64,000 nucleotides of DNA from CAYULW01 sp964445815 (GCA_964445815.1 CAYULW010000005.1:1-64000); one strand, 5' to 3'; counted from the stretch's first letter, positions 18,642 through 28,360 are shown. Notes: a model not told the origin generated them from the letters alone. Program-made: numbers and translations.

Positions 18642-19826
18642 TCATTTAACAGCATGACTTTTCTGAACCAGTTCCTTGGCTATTTGTCTGGCTTCATCGT
18701 TACAATCAACATAATCATTTAGACTAGGACTCCTTACCCATGAGCATGTATTCATGACTTTCTCATTAATGTCCGCAATGTCTAAGAAACCAATTTTTTC
18801 TTCTAAAAAAGCAGCATTGGTTATTTCGTTTGCTGCATTAAGTGCACAGGCGCTGGTTCCGCCTTTTTCCAAACATGCATAAGCTAAAGCGAGGTTTTTA
18901 AAGGTATGTATATCGGCACTTTCAAAACTAAGTTGAGGATAGTCCATGAAGTTAAAGCGTGGAAAATCACTTTTGATGCGATTGGGGTAGGTCATGGCAT
19001 ATTGAATGGGTAATTTCATATCGGGTAAGCCCATTTGAGCCTTCATACTACCATCATCAAACTGTACGATACTGTGAATAATACTTTGTGGATGCACAAT
19101 CACATCGATTTGATCCGGATTTAGATGGAAAAGCCATTTGGCTTCAATGACTTCTAAACCTTTATTCATTAAGGTAGCAGAGTCAATAGTGATTTTTGCG
19201 CCCATTTCCCAGTTGGGATGTTTGAGTGCTTGTGTCTTATTCACTTTTGCTAAGTTCTCTGAAGACCAACCTCGGAAAGGGCCTCCAGAGGCTGTTAGGT
19301 ATATTTTTTCAATTTTATTGTGGAACTCTCCTACCAAGCATTGAAAAATGGCAGAGTGTTCTGAGTCAACAGGAATGATGGGCACGCTGTTTTTGGCTGC
19401 CAAGCGGGTGATCAATTCACCTGCGACAACTAGTGTCTCTTTATTGGCTAAGGCAATGGGTTTTTTGGCATTTATTGCTTCAATTGTTGGTTTTAGACCT
19501 GAATAGCCAACTAATGCTGTTAACACAAGGTTGACTTCTTCCATTTGAACAACCTGTTCTAGAGCTTCTTTACCACAATAGGTCTTAATTTGATGCTTCC
19601 ATAAAGCATTATTGACCTTTTCATACAGCGATTCATTTACAATAACTACTGTATTTGGCTTAAATTCTAAGGCTTGTTCGATCAATAAATCCGAGTTTGA
19701 ATGCGCAGTAAGCACTTCAATTTCAAATTTGTCTGAATTTTGTCTGACGACCTCAAGTGCCTGTTTACCAATAGATCCCGTTGATCCAAGTAGTGCAATT
19801 TTCTTTTTAATAACGTTCTCTTTCAT
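18642..19826 (-). CDS. dxr: 1-deoxy-D-xylulose-5-phosphate reductoisomerase
   Basis: A 394-residue enzyme of the MEP isoprenoid pathway, converting DXP to MEP with NADPH in the cytoplasm. Visible motifs are the NADPH-binding IALLGSTGSIGKQALEV, PVDSEHSAIFQCL and ASGGPFRG. WEMGAKITIDSATLMNKGLE carries the metal and substrate residues. The frame continues upstream to a TTG at 19871, but ATG 19826 gives the standard N-terminus just before the Rossmann fold. rseP follows on the same strand. Confidence 0.97.
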   Translation of the reverse strand: MKENVIKKKIALLGSTGSIGKQALEVVRQNSDKFEIEVLTAHSNSDLLIEQALEFKPNTVVIVNESLYEKVNNALWKHQIKTYCGKEALEQVVQMEEVNLVLTALVGYSGLKPTIEAINAKKPIALANKETLVVAGELITRLAAKNSVPIIPVDSEHSAIFQCLVGEFHNKIEKIYLTASGGPFRGWSSENLAKVNKTQALKHPNWEMGAKITIDSATLMNKGLEVIEAKWLFHLNPDQIDVIVHPQSIIHSIVQFDDGSMKAQMGLPDMKLPIQYAMTYPNRIKSDFPRFNFMDYPQLSFESADIHTFKNLALAYACLEKGGTSACALNAANEITNAAFLEEKIGFLDIADINEKVMNTCSWVRSPSLNDYVDCNDEARQIAKELVQKSHAVK

Positions 19827-19920
19827 TTTTCTTGAAACAAAAGTGCAATTTTTGCCGTAATTAAACCGCAACCATAGAAATATAGGTGATAAATTTGTAA
19901 TGGGGAATAATTAAACTACC

Positions 19921-20085
19921 ATGAATCAATCCAACTCAATCTTAAGAACAGTAATTTCTTTAGGTCTTGCCATAGCAGTGGCCCTTTTAGCGATTACAAT
20001 TCAGAATCAAATTCCGAAGCCGAATAACGATCAAAATATTGAGGCTAGTGCAAGCAATAAAGTAATTCCTCACTTTGGCAAGTGA
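19921..20085 (+). CDS. Small single-helix membrane protein (54 residues)
   Basis: An ATG frame of 54 codons: a polar N-terminus (MNQSNSILR), one hydrophobic segment TVISLGLAIAVALLAITIQN, then a polar, probably periplasmic tail ending KVIPHFGK. It starts 94 bases from the divergent dxr start and ends 1 base before the convergent VWA gene stop, filling the space exactly. No homologue is known to me; the hydropathy and neat fit suggest a real gene, function unknown. Confidence 0.55.
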   Translation: MNQSNSILRTVISLGLAIAVALLAITIQNQIPKPNNDQNIEASASNKVIPHFGK

Positions 20086-20086
20086 T

Positions 20087-21349
20087 TCAATTGCTTTTTG
20101 ATTGACCTTTTACCTCTTCCAGAAGCTTTTTAACATCTCCCTTATTTTTAATACGGATAAAATGTCCCTTTCCTAAATCACTGATTTCTTTTAGAGACTT
20201 ATTTGTCCATTGTTCATTTTTTATGCCAACTGTAGTAATAATCAAGCCATTTCCCGCTTCTTTTTTAATTTGTGTTCGGAGACTTTTATTTCTTTCTCCG
20301 ATATCAAAGGCACCGTCAGAAACGAGAATTATTTGGTTGTTTCCGTTTTCTAAAAAGTTAGATTTTGCAACTTTGATGGCTCTCTTAATTCCTTTTACAG
20401 CTTGTGTACTCCCATCAGCTTTGATGTTGTTAATCTGTGTTTCAATTTCGTTTTTGTTAATTGCTGAGGTTGGTGCTAACAAAACCTTTGCCTCTCCTGA
20501 ATATGTTACAATAGCCAAATAGTCAATAGAACGTAGTGGGTTCAAAAGTTCAATCATTGCCTGCTTTAGCAAGTCCATCTTTTCTTCTTTTCGCATTGAT
20601 GTAGATGCATCGAGAAGAAAAATAATATTGTTGGGTTTATAATTTTGATTAAGTAGGGTTTGATCTGCTATAATTTCAGCATCACTTTGTGTGCTGTCTT
20701 TTAAAGAAAGTGAAGCATCTTCCTTTTTCCCAAATAGAATCTCACCAAGTGAAGGCTGGGATCTTCGATCATTTGTAATTGGTTCGTTTGTTTCCAACTG
20801 TTTTTCCACCCGATCCACAACTTCATCTTTTTTGCTTGTAGAGCTGCTATCGATTTCATGTTCTTGATTTGCCAATTTTTCAGTAAGATTTAAAGTAACA
20901 CGAAACTTCTGAAACTCACCGGCATCTTGCCTTTCATAAACTCCGGTTGAGGGGTTCAGTTGGAAACGTCCATCAAATCTAGGGCAATCTTGTCTATTAT
21001 TTTTAGGGACCTTAAGCACTTTGCTGTTTAATTTAATACTTAATGGCTCATCTTGGTGACTTAAGTAGAGTTGAACAACTTCTGATAGCCGTCCTTTTTC
21101 TTTTGGGTTAAGTTTAATTCTCACTATTGTTGAACTACGTGGTAGAATTTGCTTTGAATACAAACTAGTCTTAACCGGAGTATTTTGTTCTGTTCTTAAA
21201 ATGTAAATACTTTCTTTTCCCGGATTGTATATCTCAATGTCAACTACATCTTCGTTAAGTTGGTCTATTGCCTTTAAATTAAATTGCTTACTATTTTGTC
21301 CGATTAGGTAAACGGAATAAAGCAAAAAAACAAGAGTGGAAAACTTCAT
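20087..21349 (-). CDS. von Willebrand factor A domain protein
   Basis: A 420-residue exported protein (signal peptide MKFSTLVFLLYSVYLIGQ). An N-terminal beta-rich region is followed by a low-complexity linker and then a VWA domain over the last 190 residues. Its metal-ion-dependent adhesion site is complete: LLDASTSMR (DxSxS), the Thr in ADGSTQAV, and VSDGAFD. VWA domains bind protein partners through a divalent cation. The frame extends to 21436, but the ATG at 21349 begins the signal peptide and clears the preceding gene by 26 bases. It lies downstream of the Wzz-like gene on the same strand. Confidence 0.82.
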   Translation of the reverse strand: MKFSTLVFLLYSVYLIGQNSKQFNLKAIDQLNEDVVDIEIYNPGKESIYILRTEQNTPVKTSLYSKQILPRSSTIVRIKLNPKEKGRLSEVVQLYLSHQDEPLSIKLNSKVLKVPKNNRQDCPRFDGRFQLNPSTGVYERQDAGEFQKFRVTLNLTEKLANQEHEIDSSSTSKKDEVVDRVEKQLETNEPITNDRRSQPSLGEILFGKKEDASLSLKDSTQSDAEIIADQTLLNQNYKPNNIIFLLDASTSMRKEEKMDLLKQAMIELLNPLRSIDYLAIVTYSGEAKVLLAPTSAINKNEIETQINNIKADGSTQAVKGIKRAIKVAKSNFLENGNNQIILVSDGAFDIGERNKSLRTQIKKEAGNGLIITTVGIKNEQWTNKSLKEISDLGKGHFIRIKNKGDVKKLLEEVKGQSKSN

Positions 21350-21375
21350 ATTAATTGAATGGGCAAAAAAGATGC

Positions 21376-22155
21376 CTAATTTTTTAAATATCCAATAAGG
21401 ATAATTCCAAAGATCAAAAAAACGGTAGCTCCCCAAAACAAATAATGATGTGGCATTTCTGCATGTAGCTCTGACGGGCTGATGTGCGAAAAGACAACAT
21501 TGGTCGACAAACTGAGCTCAAATTTCAAATCAAATATGGCCTTTTTAATTGGCCATAGAGCTTCATAATTCAAAGAAGAAACACTACCCAGTTCTGCATT
21601 TAAATGTTTTAATTGGGCATTTAGGTGTTGATTTTGGATTGCTTTTAATTGTTTGATTTCCTTCATGTTTTCAAACAAACCTTGCAATGCTTTTAAGTGA
21701 CGCTCATCAAGTGGAGAAGGTGACTTGAGAACAAAAACATCAAGAAATTGACTGGCTAAATGTTTGTTTGCAGACTTGTTGAAATGGGGTATAATATCAC
21801 TCCAGTCGTGTCGATAGATTTGTTTGATTTCGCGTATATCTTTTAATCTGGTATAATCTTCCAAACTCAGCCCCGTTCTTTTTATGAATTCAGTTTGATC
21901 GTATTTAAGATATTCGTCGATAAGGAAAAGAGTGCCTTTATCACTCAGTGTTCTTGTTTTAAAAAACACCCTTGTTTCGTAATGTGGAGTTGTTGTTCCC
22001 CATGCTAAATAACCAACGATTAAACCAAGCAAAAGAAAAGTAATAAGCAGATACCATTTCTTCAGCATTTTAATGCATAAACCGGCTAGGGTTTTTCCAG
22101 CCCATGAAGAGCGAAATGCACTAAGTCCTTCGGATATATTGATTCTTTCTTTCAA
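21376..22155 (-). CDS. Wzz-like polysaccharide chain-length determinant protein
   Basis: A 259-residue protein with two membrane helices, near residues 34-52 (YLLITFLLLGLIVGYLAWG) and at the C-terminus (YLFWGATVFLIFGIILIGYL). Between them is a mostly helical periplasmic domain. This topology and the polysaccharide locus fit Wzz-type regulators of O-antigen or capsule length, although the usual proline-rich motif before the second helix is not obvious. The first start is TTG 22155; ATG 22068 would shorten the cytoplasmic end. It is divergent from the flippase gene 65 bases away. Confidence 0.6.
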   Translation of the reverse strand: MKERINISEGLSAFRSSWAGKTLAGLCIKMLKKWYLLITFLLLGLIVGYLAWGTTTPHYETRVFFKTRTLSDKGTLFLIDEYLKYDQTEFIKRTGLSLEDYTRLKDIREIKQIYRHDWSDIIPHFNKSANKHLASQFLDVFVLKSPSPLDERHLKALQGLFENMKEIKQLKAIQNQHLNAQLKHLNAELGSVSSLNYEALWPIKKAIFDLKFELSLSTNVVFSHISPSELHAEMPHHYLFWGATVFLIFGIILIGYLKN

Positions 22156-22219
22156 ACCACCTTTGATATCAGCTAAAATAGTTAATTATTGAGCTTATTG
22201 TTTAAGTTTACCTCTGCTA

Positions 22220-23497
22220 ATGTGGAATCGCATCAGTCATATTTTTTTAGGCAGAGGCCTGGTTTTCAAAAACTTTTTGGCATTAGCTGTTCTCCAAGGG
22301 ACTAACTTCTTAATTCCTTTAATTATTATGCCTTATTTGATTCAAACGATTGGCATTAAAGGTTATGGGATTGTTGGGTTCGTTCATGCAATAATGATCT
22401 ATTTTATTAGTTTGACCGATTATGGGTTTAATATTTCAGCAACGAGAGATATAGCGATCAACCGGGAAGATCACAATACGATCTCTAAGATTTTTTCTAA
22501 AGTGATCGTAACGAAATGCTTGCTTTTAATCCTTTCCTTTCTTGTACTGTGTTTTCTAAATGCTTTAGTTCCTGATTTTAATGAAATTTCATTTGTCATT
22601 TTTATTGGATTTAGTGTTGTTGTAGGTCAGACCTTATTGCCGGTTTGGTTTTTTCAAGGCATGGAACAAATGAAATACATTACCTATTTGAATGTAGCAT
22701 CTAAGCTCATTTTTACCCTGCTTATTTTTTTGTTTGTAAAAAAGATAGGAGACGAATATCTGGTGTTGTTGTTTCTTGGCTTAGGTAATGCAGTATCGGG
22801 TTTGTTTGGTTTGATTTTGGCAATGAAGCAATACAAACTAACTTTTGTAAAAGTATCGCTTAAAGATATTCAGCAAGAGCTTGTTATGGGATGGAATTTG
22901 TTTCTATCTAATTTCTCAATTGTGTCTTACATGAACTCAAATGTATTTATCTTAGGTCTTTTTACTTCTAGTCTAGTTGTAGGGTATTATAGTGTTGCTG
23001 AAAAAATAGTGATGGCTTTGAGACAAGTTTTAACTGTTTTTCATCAAGCCACCTATCCCCATATCTGTAAAATAGCTTTGGAAGGGAAGCAGGTTGTCAT
23101 TCAGTTTTACAAACAGATTTTTGTGCCCTTTACTTTTATGATTTTATTGGCTTGTGCAGGAGTTTATGTTTTTGCATTTGAGATCATTACATTTTTTGCA
23201 AATGAGGCAGAAAATAGCATTGGTATTCTACGACTCTTGTGTTTTACTCCCTTTATAGTTGTCTTGAATATCCCAGCTTACCAGTATTTATTGGCCAATA
23301 AGTTTGAGAAAAGTGCCACTTTTATATTGGTGCTTGGTTCCCTGCTCAATATTGCACTTAATTTGATCTTAGTTCAAATTTTTGAAGCCAATGGAACTGC
23401 GATATCTGTAATTATTACTGAAATTTTGATCACCATGGGTCTTCATTTCATATTGTATTTTAGGCATTCTGACTACCGTTTATATTTAGCTAAATGA
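22220..23497 (+). CDS. Wzx-type polysaccharide flippase
   Basis: A 425-residue protein with 12-14 hydrophobic helices and the MOP-superfamily N-terminus (ALAVLQGTNFLIPLIIMPYL; GIKGYGIVGFVHAIMIYFIS; TDYGFNISATRDIA). It should flip undecaprenyl-pyrophosphate-linked repeat units across the inner membrane. Its stop overlaps the start of the polymerase-like gene (ATGA, 4 bases), so the two are coupled. Confidence 0.88.
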   Translation: MWNRISHIFLGRGLVFKNFLALAVLQGTNFLIPLIIMPYLIQTIGIKGYGIVGFVHAIMIYFISLTDYGFNISATRDIAINREDHNTISKIFSKVIVTKCLLLILSFLVLCFLNALVPDFNEISFVIFIGFSVVVGQTLLPVWFFQGMEQMKYITYLNVASKLIFTLLIFLFVKKIGDEYLVLLFLGLGNAVSGLFGLILAMKQYKLTFVKVSLKDIQQELVMGWNLFLSNFSIVSYMNSNVFILGLFTSSLVVGYYSVAEKIVMALRQVLTVFHQATYPHICKIALEGKQVVIQFYKQIFVPFTFMILLACAGVYVFAFEIITFFANEAENSIGILRLLCFTPFIVVLNIPAYQYLLANKFEKSATFILVLGSLLNIALNLILVQIFEANGTAISVIITEILITMGLHFILYFRHSDYRLYLAK

Positions 23498-24690
23498 AGG
23501 CTATAGAGAAATTCGGCAAGTGGCTTATATTGATTGCCTTTATTTTATACGGCATTAATGGACAAGTTTTTGAACGTCATTTCTTCTTTAATGAAGCTTT
23601 GGCTTTTGTTGGGATATTAGTATGCATTGTAGCGACTTTCAGGTTTGAAGAAAAGTACAATGTGTTTATTCCGGATTCTAAAATCTATCGCTTGGTTTTG
23701 CTTTTACTAGGCTTATGCATTTATCATTTGGTCTTTTCACTTTTCTTTAAGACCAACATGTATTTCTACCTAAGAAATACGGTACTGTTTTATTCCATTT
23801 TTAGTTTCTTTCTCTTATTCTATCTTCAGCCACATGTAAGTTTTATGCTTGAACGACTGAAGATTCCACTCCTCTTATACTTTCTATACGGATTAATATG
23901 GCCAAATGATCAGGTGCTGGACCGGTTCAATACTGCTGCTTTTTTTCCGCTTCTGTTTAAAAAAATAAAGTGGTGGGTTATTGTTCTTATTTTAGGAATG
24001 AATATTCTTTTGGCTAAGCAATATTCATCAATGACAGTTGTGTTGATTGCGGCACTTCTTTTAGGCATTGTCATTCTTCCTAGCTTCAAAGTGTTTAGGT
24101 TGGTTTTTTTAACTGGCTTAACGACATTGATTCTGTTCTTTACACTTTATTCAAATAAAATCGAGGGATATAAAAATGGCCCATATAGTTTGTTCGGAAA
24201 CACTTATGAAGTTATTTGGAGCGACCCCGTATTTTCTAAGGATGTCAATTCAACATGGCGTGTCATCTTCTGGTATAGGTTGGTTAAAGAACGATTTCCT
24301 GAAAATCTTATAGGGATAGGCTTTGGAACCCCATTGTTAAAATACAACCATGGTAGTAATACCGTGATTAGTGATCATGATGACCTACATGATATCCATG
24401 TTTCTGGGGCACACAATACTTATTTGACCATGACGCTCAGGTTGGGTTTGTTTTATCTTGTTCTAATGACATTGATTTTTGCTGAGGTGTTTCGATCTTT
24501 TTATAAAAACAAAAAGCAGTGGTTCAAAAACGATGTTGGGGGCTATTATTTGGCCTTTTTCTCGGTTTCGATTATTGGAATGTTTAATCTGGTTCAGGAA
24601 AGCCCTTTAAGTGCATCTTTGTTTTGGGGTTTATTGGGTTTATTGGCAGGTGCGATGCATCAGCAGAAGTTGTTTAAGCCTCAGCAATAA
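23494..24690 (+). CDS. O-antigen polymerase/ligase-like membrane protein (Wzy-like)
   Basis: A 398-residue protein with about 10-11 membrane helices. A large hydrophilic loop before the last helices contains IGIGFGTPLLKYN and VSGAHNTYLTMTLRLGLFY. The HNTYL-type motif after a GxGFG segment is the usual mark of O-antigen ligase/polymerase (PF04932-like) proteins. Being coupled to Wzx favours the polymerase role; a second PF04932-like gene lies at 30484. It overlaps the convergent glycosyltransferase by 17 bases. Confidence 0.72.
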   Translation: MKAIEKFGKWLILIAFILYGINGQVFERHFFFNEALAFVGILVCIVATFRFEEKYNVFIPDSKIYRLVLLLLGLCIYHLVFSLFFKTNMYFYLRNTVLFYSIFSFFLLFYLQPHVSFMLERLKIPLLLYFLYGLIWPNDQVLDRFNTAAFFPLLFKKIKWWVIVLILGMNILLAKQYSSMTVVLIAALLLGIVILPSFKVFRLVFLTGLTTLILFFTLYSNKIEGYKNGPYSLFGNTYEVIWSDPVFSKDVNSTWRVIFWYRLVKERFPENLIGIGFGTPLLKYNHGSNTVISDHDDLHDIHVSGAHNTYLTMTLRLGLFYLVLMTLIFAEVFRSFYKNKKQWFKNDVGGYYLAFFSVSIIGMFNLVQESPLSASLFWGLLGLLAGAMHQQKLFKPQQ

Positions 24691-25834
24691 TCGTTGAATA
24701 AATCTTCTCCAAGTATTCGAGGTTTCTTTTGGGAGAGTATAGCTTTTCATATGTAGAACGAGCTCCCCGATAAAAGCTCGATGTATCTTGCTTTTCAAAT
24801 TCGTTTAAAGAATTGTTTAAGCTTTCTTTTGATCCGAATTGGAAATGCAATCCATTTTTGCCATTTTCAATATAATCTTTGATATTTTTTTGATTGGCCG
24901 TAAGTACAGGCGTTCCGGTAGAAAAACTTTCGAGCAATGTAATTGGCATGCCTTCATACCAAATTGATGGAAAGATTAATGCTTTACATTTCTTAAGTTT
25001 TTCGATGATAAAATCCTTATCTCTAAAACCGTGATAAACGATATTTTGATTTTTTTCTGAAGCCTTTTCTACTAAGTCTTGCAAATCTCCAGTGCCTATA
25101 ATTTCTAATCTTTTATCATTTTCTTGGAAAGCTTCAAGTAAATAGTCAATGCCTTTCTCTTTCGACAATCTTCCAATAAATAAGTAGAAAGACTCTCGAT
25201 CCTCTTTTTGACCAGCACCAAAGTCTTCTACAAAGTTTGGTTTTATGCGTATAGCCGTTTCATTCAGACCAAGGGAAGAGTCCAAAAAGCGTTTTTTTAA
25301 GAAAGGGCTAAAGACTAAATATGCATGGACTTTTTTATTCCATGTTTGCCAATATTTGTGAATGGCGGTGATTAAAGTAAGCTGGAGAGACTTAAGGTAG
25401 GAGTTTTGGAAACATTTGTATTTAACTCCCGCAAAAGGAAATTTTTGATGTACACAAATTTCACAGACCTGCTTATTTCTTAACAACAGAGCATTTGCAC
25501 AAATCAATCTGAAGTTATGGAGAGTCATTACAACAGGTATTTTTTGTCGATATGCTGTCTGAATTATGCTCGGACTTGCCTGATAAAAAACATTATGAAT
25601 GTGAATGATGTCTGGTCTGAATTGCCTTATTTTTTTTTTCATCAACTTGGCACTTTTTGAGTTATAAACCGAGTTAACAAAGAGGCTAATTACGGATTTT
25701 CCTGCTAAATCATCGTTATTAAAGATCAGAGTATCTACATCAAAAATTTGACTTAAGAGAGTCTTTTCAGCTTCAAATACGGCATCTTCTCCTCCTCTGT
25801 TCTTGTACGTGTTATGGATAAGAAGAATGCGCAT
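24674..25834 (-). CDS. Glycosyltransferase family 4
   Basis: A 386-residue cytoplasmic retaining glycosyltransferase with the GT-B fold. The N-terminal domain has MRILLIHNTYKNRGGEDAVF and IIHIHNVFYQASPSI. The C-terminal domain has YLFIGRLSKEKGIDYLLEAF and the donor-binding ALIFPSIWYEGMPITLLESF (E-x7-E). It adds a sugar to the lipid-linked repeat unit; donor and acceptor cannot be read. It shares one base (TAATG) with the preceding methyltransferase. Confidence 0.88.
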   Translation of the reverse strand: MRILLIHNTYKNRGGEDAVFEAEKTLLSQIFDVDTLIFNNDDLAGKSVISLFVNSVYNSKSAKLMKKKIRQFRPDIIHIHNVFYQASPSIIQTAYRQKIPVVMTLHNFRLICANALLLRNKQVCEICVHQKFPFAGVKYKCFQNSYLKSLQLTLITAIHKYWQTWNKKVHAYLVFSPFLKKRFLDSSLGLNETAIRIKPNFVEDFGAGQKEDRESFYLFIGRLSKEKGIDYLLEAFQENDKRLEIIGTGDLQDLVEKASEKNQNIVYHGFRDKDFIIEKLKKCKALIFPSIWYEGMPITLLESFSTGTPVLTANQKNIKDYIENGKNGLHFQFGSKESLNNSLNEFEKQDTSSFYRGARSTYEKLYSPKRNLEYLEKIYSTIIAEA

Positions 25835-26559
25835 TAACTTCGTTTTGAGACAAGGACGATCAGGTTGTTGTAATAATCATGACGTCTTGGCATAATGAGC
25901 ATTAATATCAATCCAAGAATGTTAAAAGGAGCAATTAATAATATGGTCATCAATGTGTTCCAAATTCTATTTTTTGATTGAAAAAGTGTAAAGAGATAGA
26001 GTGTCCACATTTGAAACAGCGCTTCGGCAAAGTGATTGGATTTATTAATTTCAATGACGTCAAAACCATTTCGTTCAAAGATATCTTTTGCAGCAAATGA
26101 AGTATATCGAGCAAAATCAAAAGGTTGTTCATGCTCTCCCCAGGCAAATGGGATGGTCACGAGCAGTTGTCCTTTAACTTTCATAACGCGGTTTATCTCT
26201 TTCAGAACATCGTCCAGATTAAATACATGTTCTAAAACTTCACTACAAAAAACTGAATCAAACGTATTATCATCGAAAGGAATGACTTTCCCATCATAGA
26301 AAACATCAATTTCAGACTCTTTGTGATCATGGCCACTCACTTCGATGTCAAGCCCAATATATTCTTTAACATTAAAAAGATTTCTGTAGGGCTTTCTTCC
26401 GCAGCCAAAGTCAAGCAGCTTGCCATCAAGACGTGGGGCCAAACGTTTAATCCCTTTATATAATCCTCTTCGGATAAAGAAAAATGGATTGATAAAAACA
26501 CTCAACAGATTAGGCTGAAAACTTTGTTTTTTGAGTGTATTGATAATGCTCTGCTTCAC
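25834..26559 (-). CDS. Class I SAM-dependent methyltransferase
   Basis: A 241-residue protein with the SAM motifs LLDFGCGRKPYRNLF (motif I), YIGLDIEV, and FDSVFCSEVLEHVFNLDDV. A pair of hydrophobic helices near the C-terminus (LMTILLIAPFNILGLILMLI) suggests membrane association. It probably methylates a sugar or polyprenyl-linked intermediate. The start is a GTG at 26559, 5 bases after the preceding gene. Confidence 0.83.
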   Translation of the reverse strand: MKQSIINTLKKQSFQPNLLSVFINPFFFIRRGLYKGIKRLAPRLDGKLLDFGCGRKPYRNLFNVKEYIGLDIEVSGHDHKESEIDVFYDGKVIPFDDNTFDSVFCSEVLEHVFNLDDVLKEINRVMKVKGQLLVTIPFAWGEHEQPFDFARYTSFAAKDIFERNGFDVIEINKSNHFAEALFQMWTLYLFTLFQSKNRIWNTLMTILLIAPFNILGLILMLIMPRRHDYYNNLIVLVSKRS

Positions 26560-26564
26560 AATTG

Positions 26565-27572
26565 TTAATTCAATGGATATTTTGGATTAAAACCAAGAGT
26601 TTCGTTTTTTGCATCTGTTAGAGCGGTTTTTAGCAGAGCCAATCGCTGTGTTTCATTTCTAAGTATAGCAATCGTTCCGATAAGTAGCCAAAAACAGATG
26701 CGATTGACTAAATAAATGAAATTATTCGACTTTCTATATTTCGTGTTAAAATAATGCATGTTACGGAAAACATAGTACATCGTGTTTTCCTTCCCGATAA
26801 AAACAGAGTGATGAAGCCACCCTTTTTGTTCTTCCAGGTATTCTGAATGTTCTATATCATCTATATATGCATTCTCAATTAAAATAATACTTCCGCCTTT
26901 TTTAACGAACTTAAATGTGTATTCAAAATCGTCCTGATATAAAAAATAGTCTTCATTTGGGAGTCCATTCATTGCAACCATACTTCGATGAAACAACATG
27001 CCACTATATGGGGCGGCGGCTACTTCGATTTCTAAATCATGACTCTGGTAATGCGCTTTTTTCTTGAAAAGACGTTCATTAAATTTTTGCAAAATATCTT
27101 TAATGTGGAAGCCTAAGAAATTGTTTTCACGAGACAAGATTCTTTCGCCGTTTTTTGTTTGTAATGCCTCGATAAAATTGCTTCGATCTATTCTATTGGC
27201 AAGTATAACGGTTTTTGAAAAGTCTCTTTTTTCAGTAGAAGTTTTCCATTTTTCAATAAGAATTTCAATACAGTTTGTGCGAGGTAAATTGTCATCATCA
27301 AGTATAAGGATCAGTTCTGACTTTGAATTGGCAGCAAGCTCAATAGCCGTTTTAAATCCTTTCGCAGAGCCTTTATTAGTTGAAAACCGCTTGAGATAAA
27401 CGGGGATATTTTCTTCAGCAATGAACTGATCTATAGCGGTGGCAGAATTTTCTGATGAGCCATTATCAACTAAAGCAATTTCTGCTATGGGTGCAGTAAG
27501 GCAAAATTTGAGAACCTGACTTAACAGTTGAAACCGATCTCCATATGTGACAATAGCAGCACAAACTTTCAT
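26565..27572 (-). CDS. Glycosyltransferase family 2 (rhamnosyl/galactofuranosyl-type)
   Basis: A 335-residue GT-A enzyme beginning KVCAAIVTYGDRFQLLSQVL, with ALVDNGSSENSA, and ELILILDDDNLPRTNC carrying the DxD metal site. FLYQDDFEYTFKFVKKGGSI is the acid-rich catalytic region seen in GlfT/RfbN-like enzymes. It transfers an activated sugar to the growing glycan; specificity is unknown. It is 5 bases from both neighbours in a four-gene minus-strand run (28294 to 24674). Confidence 0.85.
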   Translation of the reverse strand: MKVCAAIVTYGDRFQLLSQVLKFCLTAPIAEIALVDNGSSENSATAIDQFIAEENIPVYLKRFSTNKGSAKGFKTAIELAANSKSELILILDDDNLPRTNCIEILIEKWKTSTEKRDFSKTVILANRIDRSNFIEALQTKNGERILSRENNFLGFHIKDILQKFNERLFKKKAHYQSHDLEIEVAAAPYSGMLFHRSMVAMNGLPNEDYFLYQDDFEYTFKFVKKGGSIILIENAYIDDIEHSEYLEEQKGWLHHSVFIGKENTMYYVFRNMHYFNTKYRKSNNFIYLVNRICFWLLIGTIAILRNETQRLALLKTALTDAKNETLGFNPKYPLN

Positions 27573-27577
27573 CGGAA

Positions 27578-28294
27578 CTACTTTTGAGCTACACCAATCA
27601 GATTAAAAGAAAGTGGAATGGCTTTACCTTGTTTAAACCCTAATTCGGAAACGAATGCGAATCTTCGAAAAAAACGTGTGAGCTTAAACATTAACCAATG
27701 TATAAGTTGGTTGGGCTTTAAACTGAAAAAGATAAACTCCATTGGTAAAATCTGAATGGTTCTAAAACCACCATTATATAAAACGAAGTCCAGTGAAATT
27801 TCTGTAAATGTGACCCAGTGTGTGTAATCAATGTACCTGTTTCTATTTCCCAAAACAGAGTTGGCATTTGGTACCGAACCAATAAACTTACCCTTGCTTT
27901 TCAAAGCACCATAAATGGCATTTACAAAATCAATTTGAACTTCTGAAGGGATGTGTTCCAAAACATCAAAAGCAGTAATTAAATCAAATGAGTTGGGGTT
28001 TGCTTTTAAGTAGGCTACAGTATCTTCTACCAATTCTACATTTAAACCTTTGGCTTTACATGATTTAACTTGACCTTCATCAATATCAATGCCCTTTACA
28101 TGCTGATACCCATTATCTTTTAAAGCTAATAAAAAAAAGCCCATTCCACAGCCTATGTCTAAAGACTGTATCGACTTATTTTGTGGCAATATTGGGATCA
28201 CTCTTTTTGAGTAGTAGCCCACCATATTTCTGACATGTTCTTCTGAATCTGAATGCCAGTTCTGATAATGCCTTGTGTAATCAATGTTTGCCAT
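27578..28294 (-). CDS. Class I SAM-dependent methyltransferase
   Basis: A 238-residue enzyme with SLDIGCGMGFFLLALKDNGY (motif I), VKGIDIDEGQVKSCKAKG, and LITAFDVLEHIPSEVQIDFV, as in UbiG/Methyltransf_23 proteins. GSVPNANSVLGNRNRYIDYT is the motif-III region. It likely methylates a glycan component. First gene of the four-gene minus-strand run; divergent from the WecG-like gene. Confidence 0.85.
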   Translation of the reverse strand: MANIDYTRHYQNWHSDSEEHVRNMVGYYSKRVIPILPQNKSIQSLDIGCGMGFFLLALKDNGYQHVKGIDIDEGQVKSCKAKGLNVELVEDTVAYLKANPNSFDLITAFDVLEHIPSEVQIDFVNAIYGALKSKGKFIGSVPNANSVLGNRNRYIDYTHWVTFTEISLDFVLYNGGFRTIQILPMEFIFFSLKPNQLIHWLMFKLTRFFRRFAFVSELGFKQGKAIPLSFNLIGVAQK

Positions 28295-28344
28295 GCGGTA
28301 AAATTAGACATTCAAGTAAAACAATTAAGCAAGAATCTATTAGC

Positions 28345-28352
28345 TACTTTTG
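28345..28352 (+). promoter_or_regulatory. -7 promoter element of the WecG-like gene
   Basis: TACTTTTG matches TAnnTTTG and ends 8 bases before ATG 28361, so the mRNA would have almost no leader. No clear -33 element is visible. Confidence 0.5.
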
Positions 28353-28360
28353 CATTTAAT

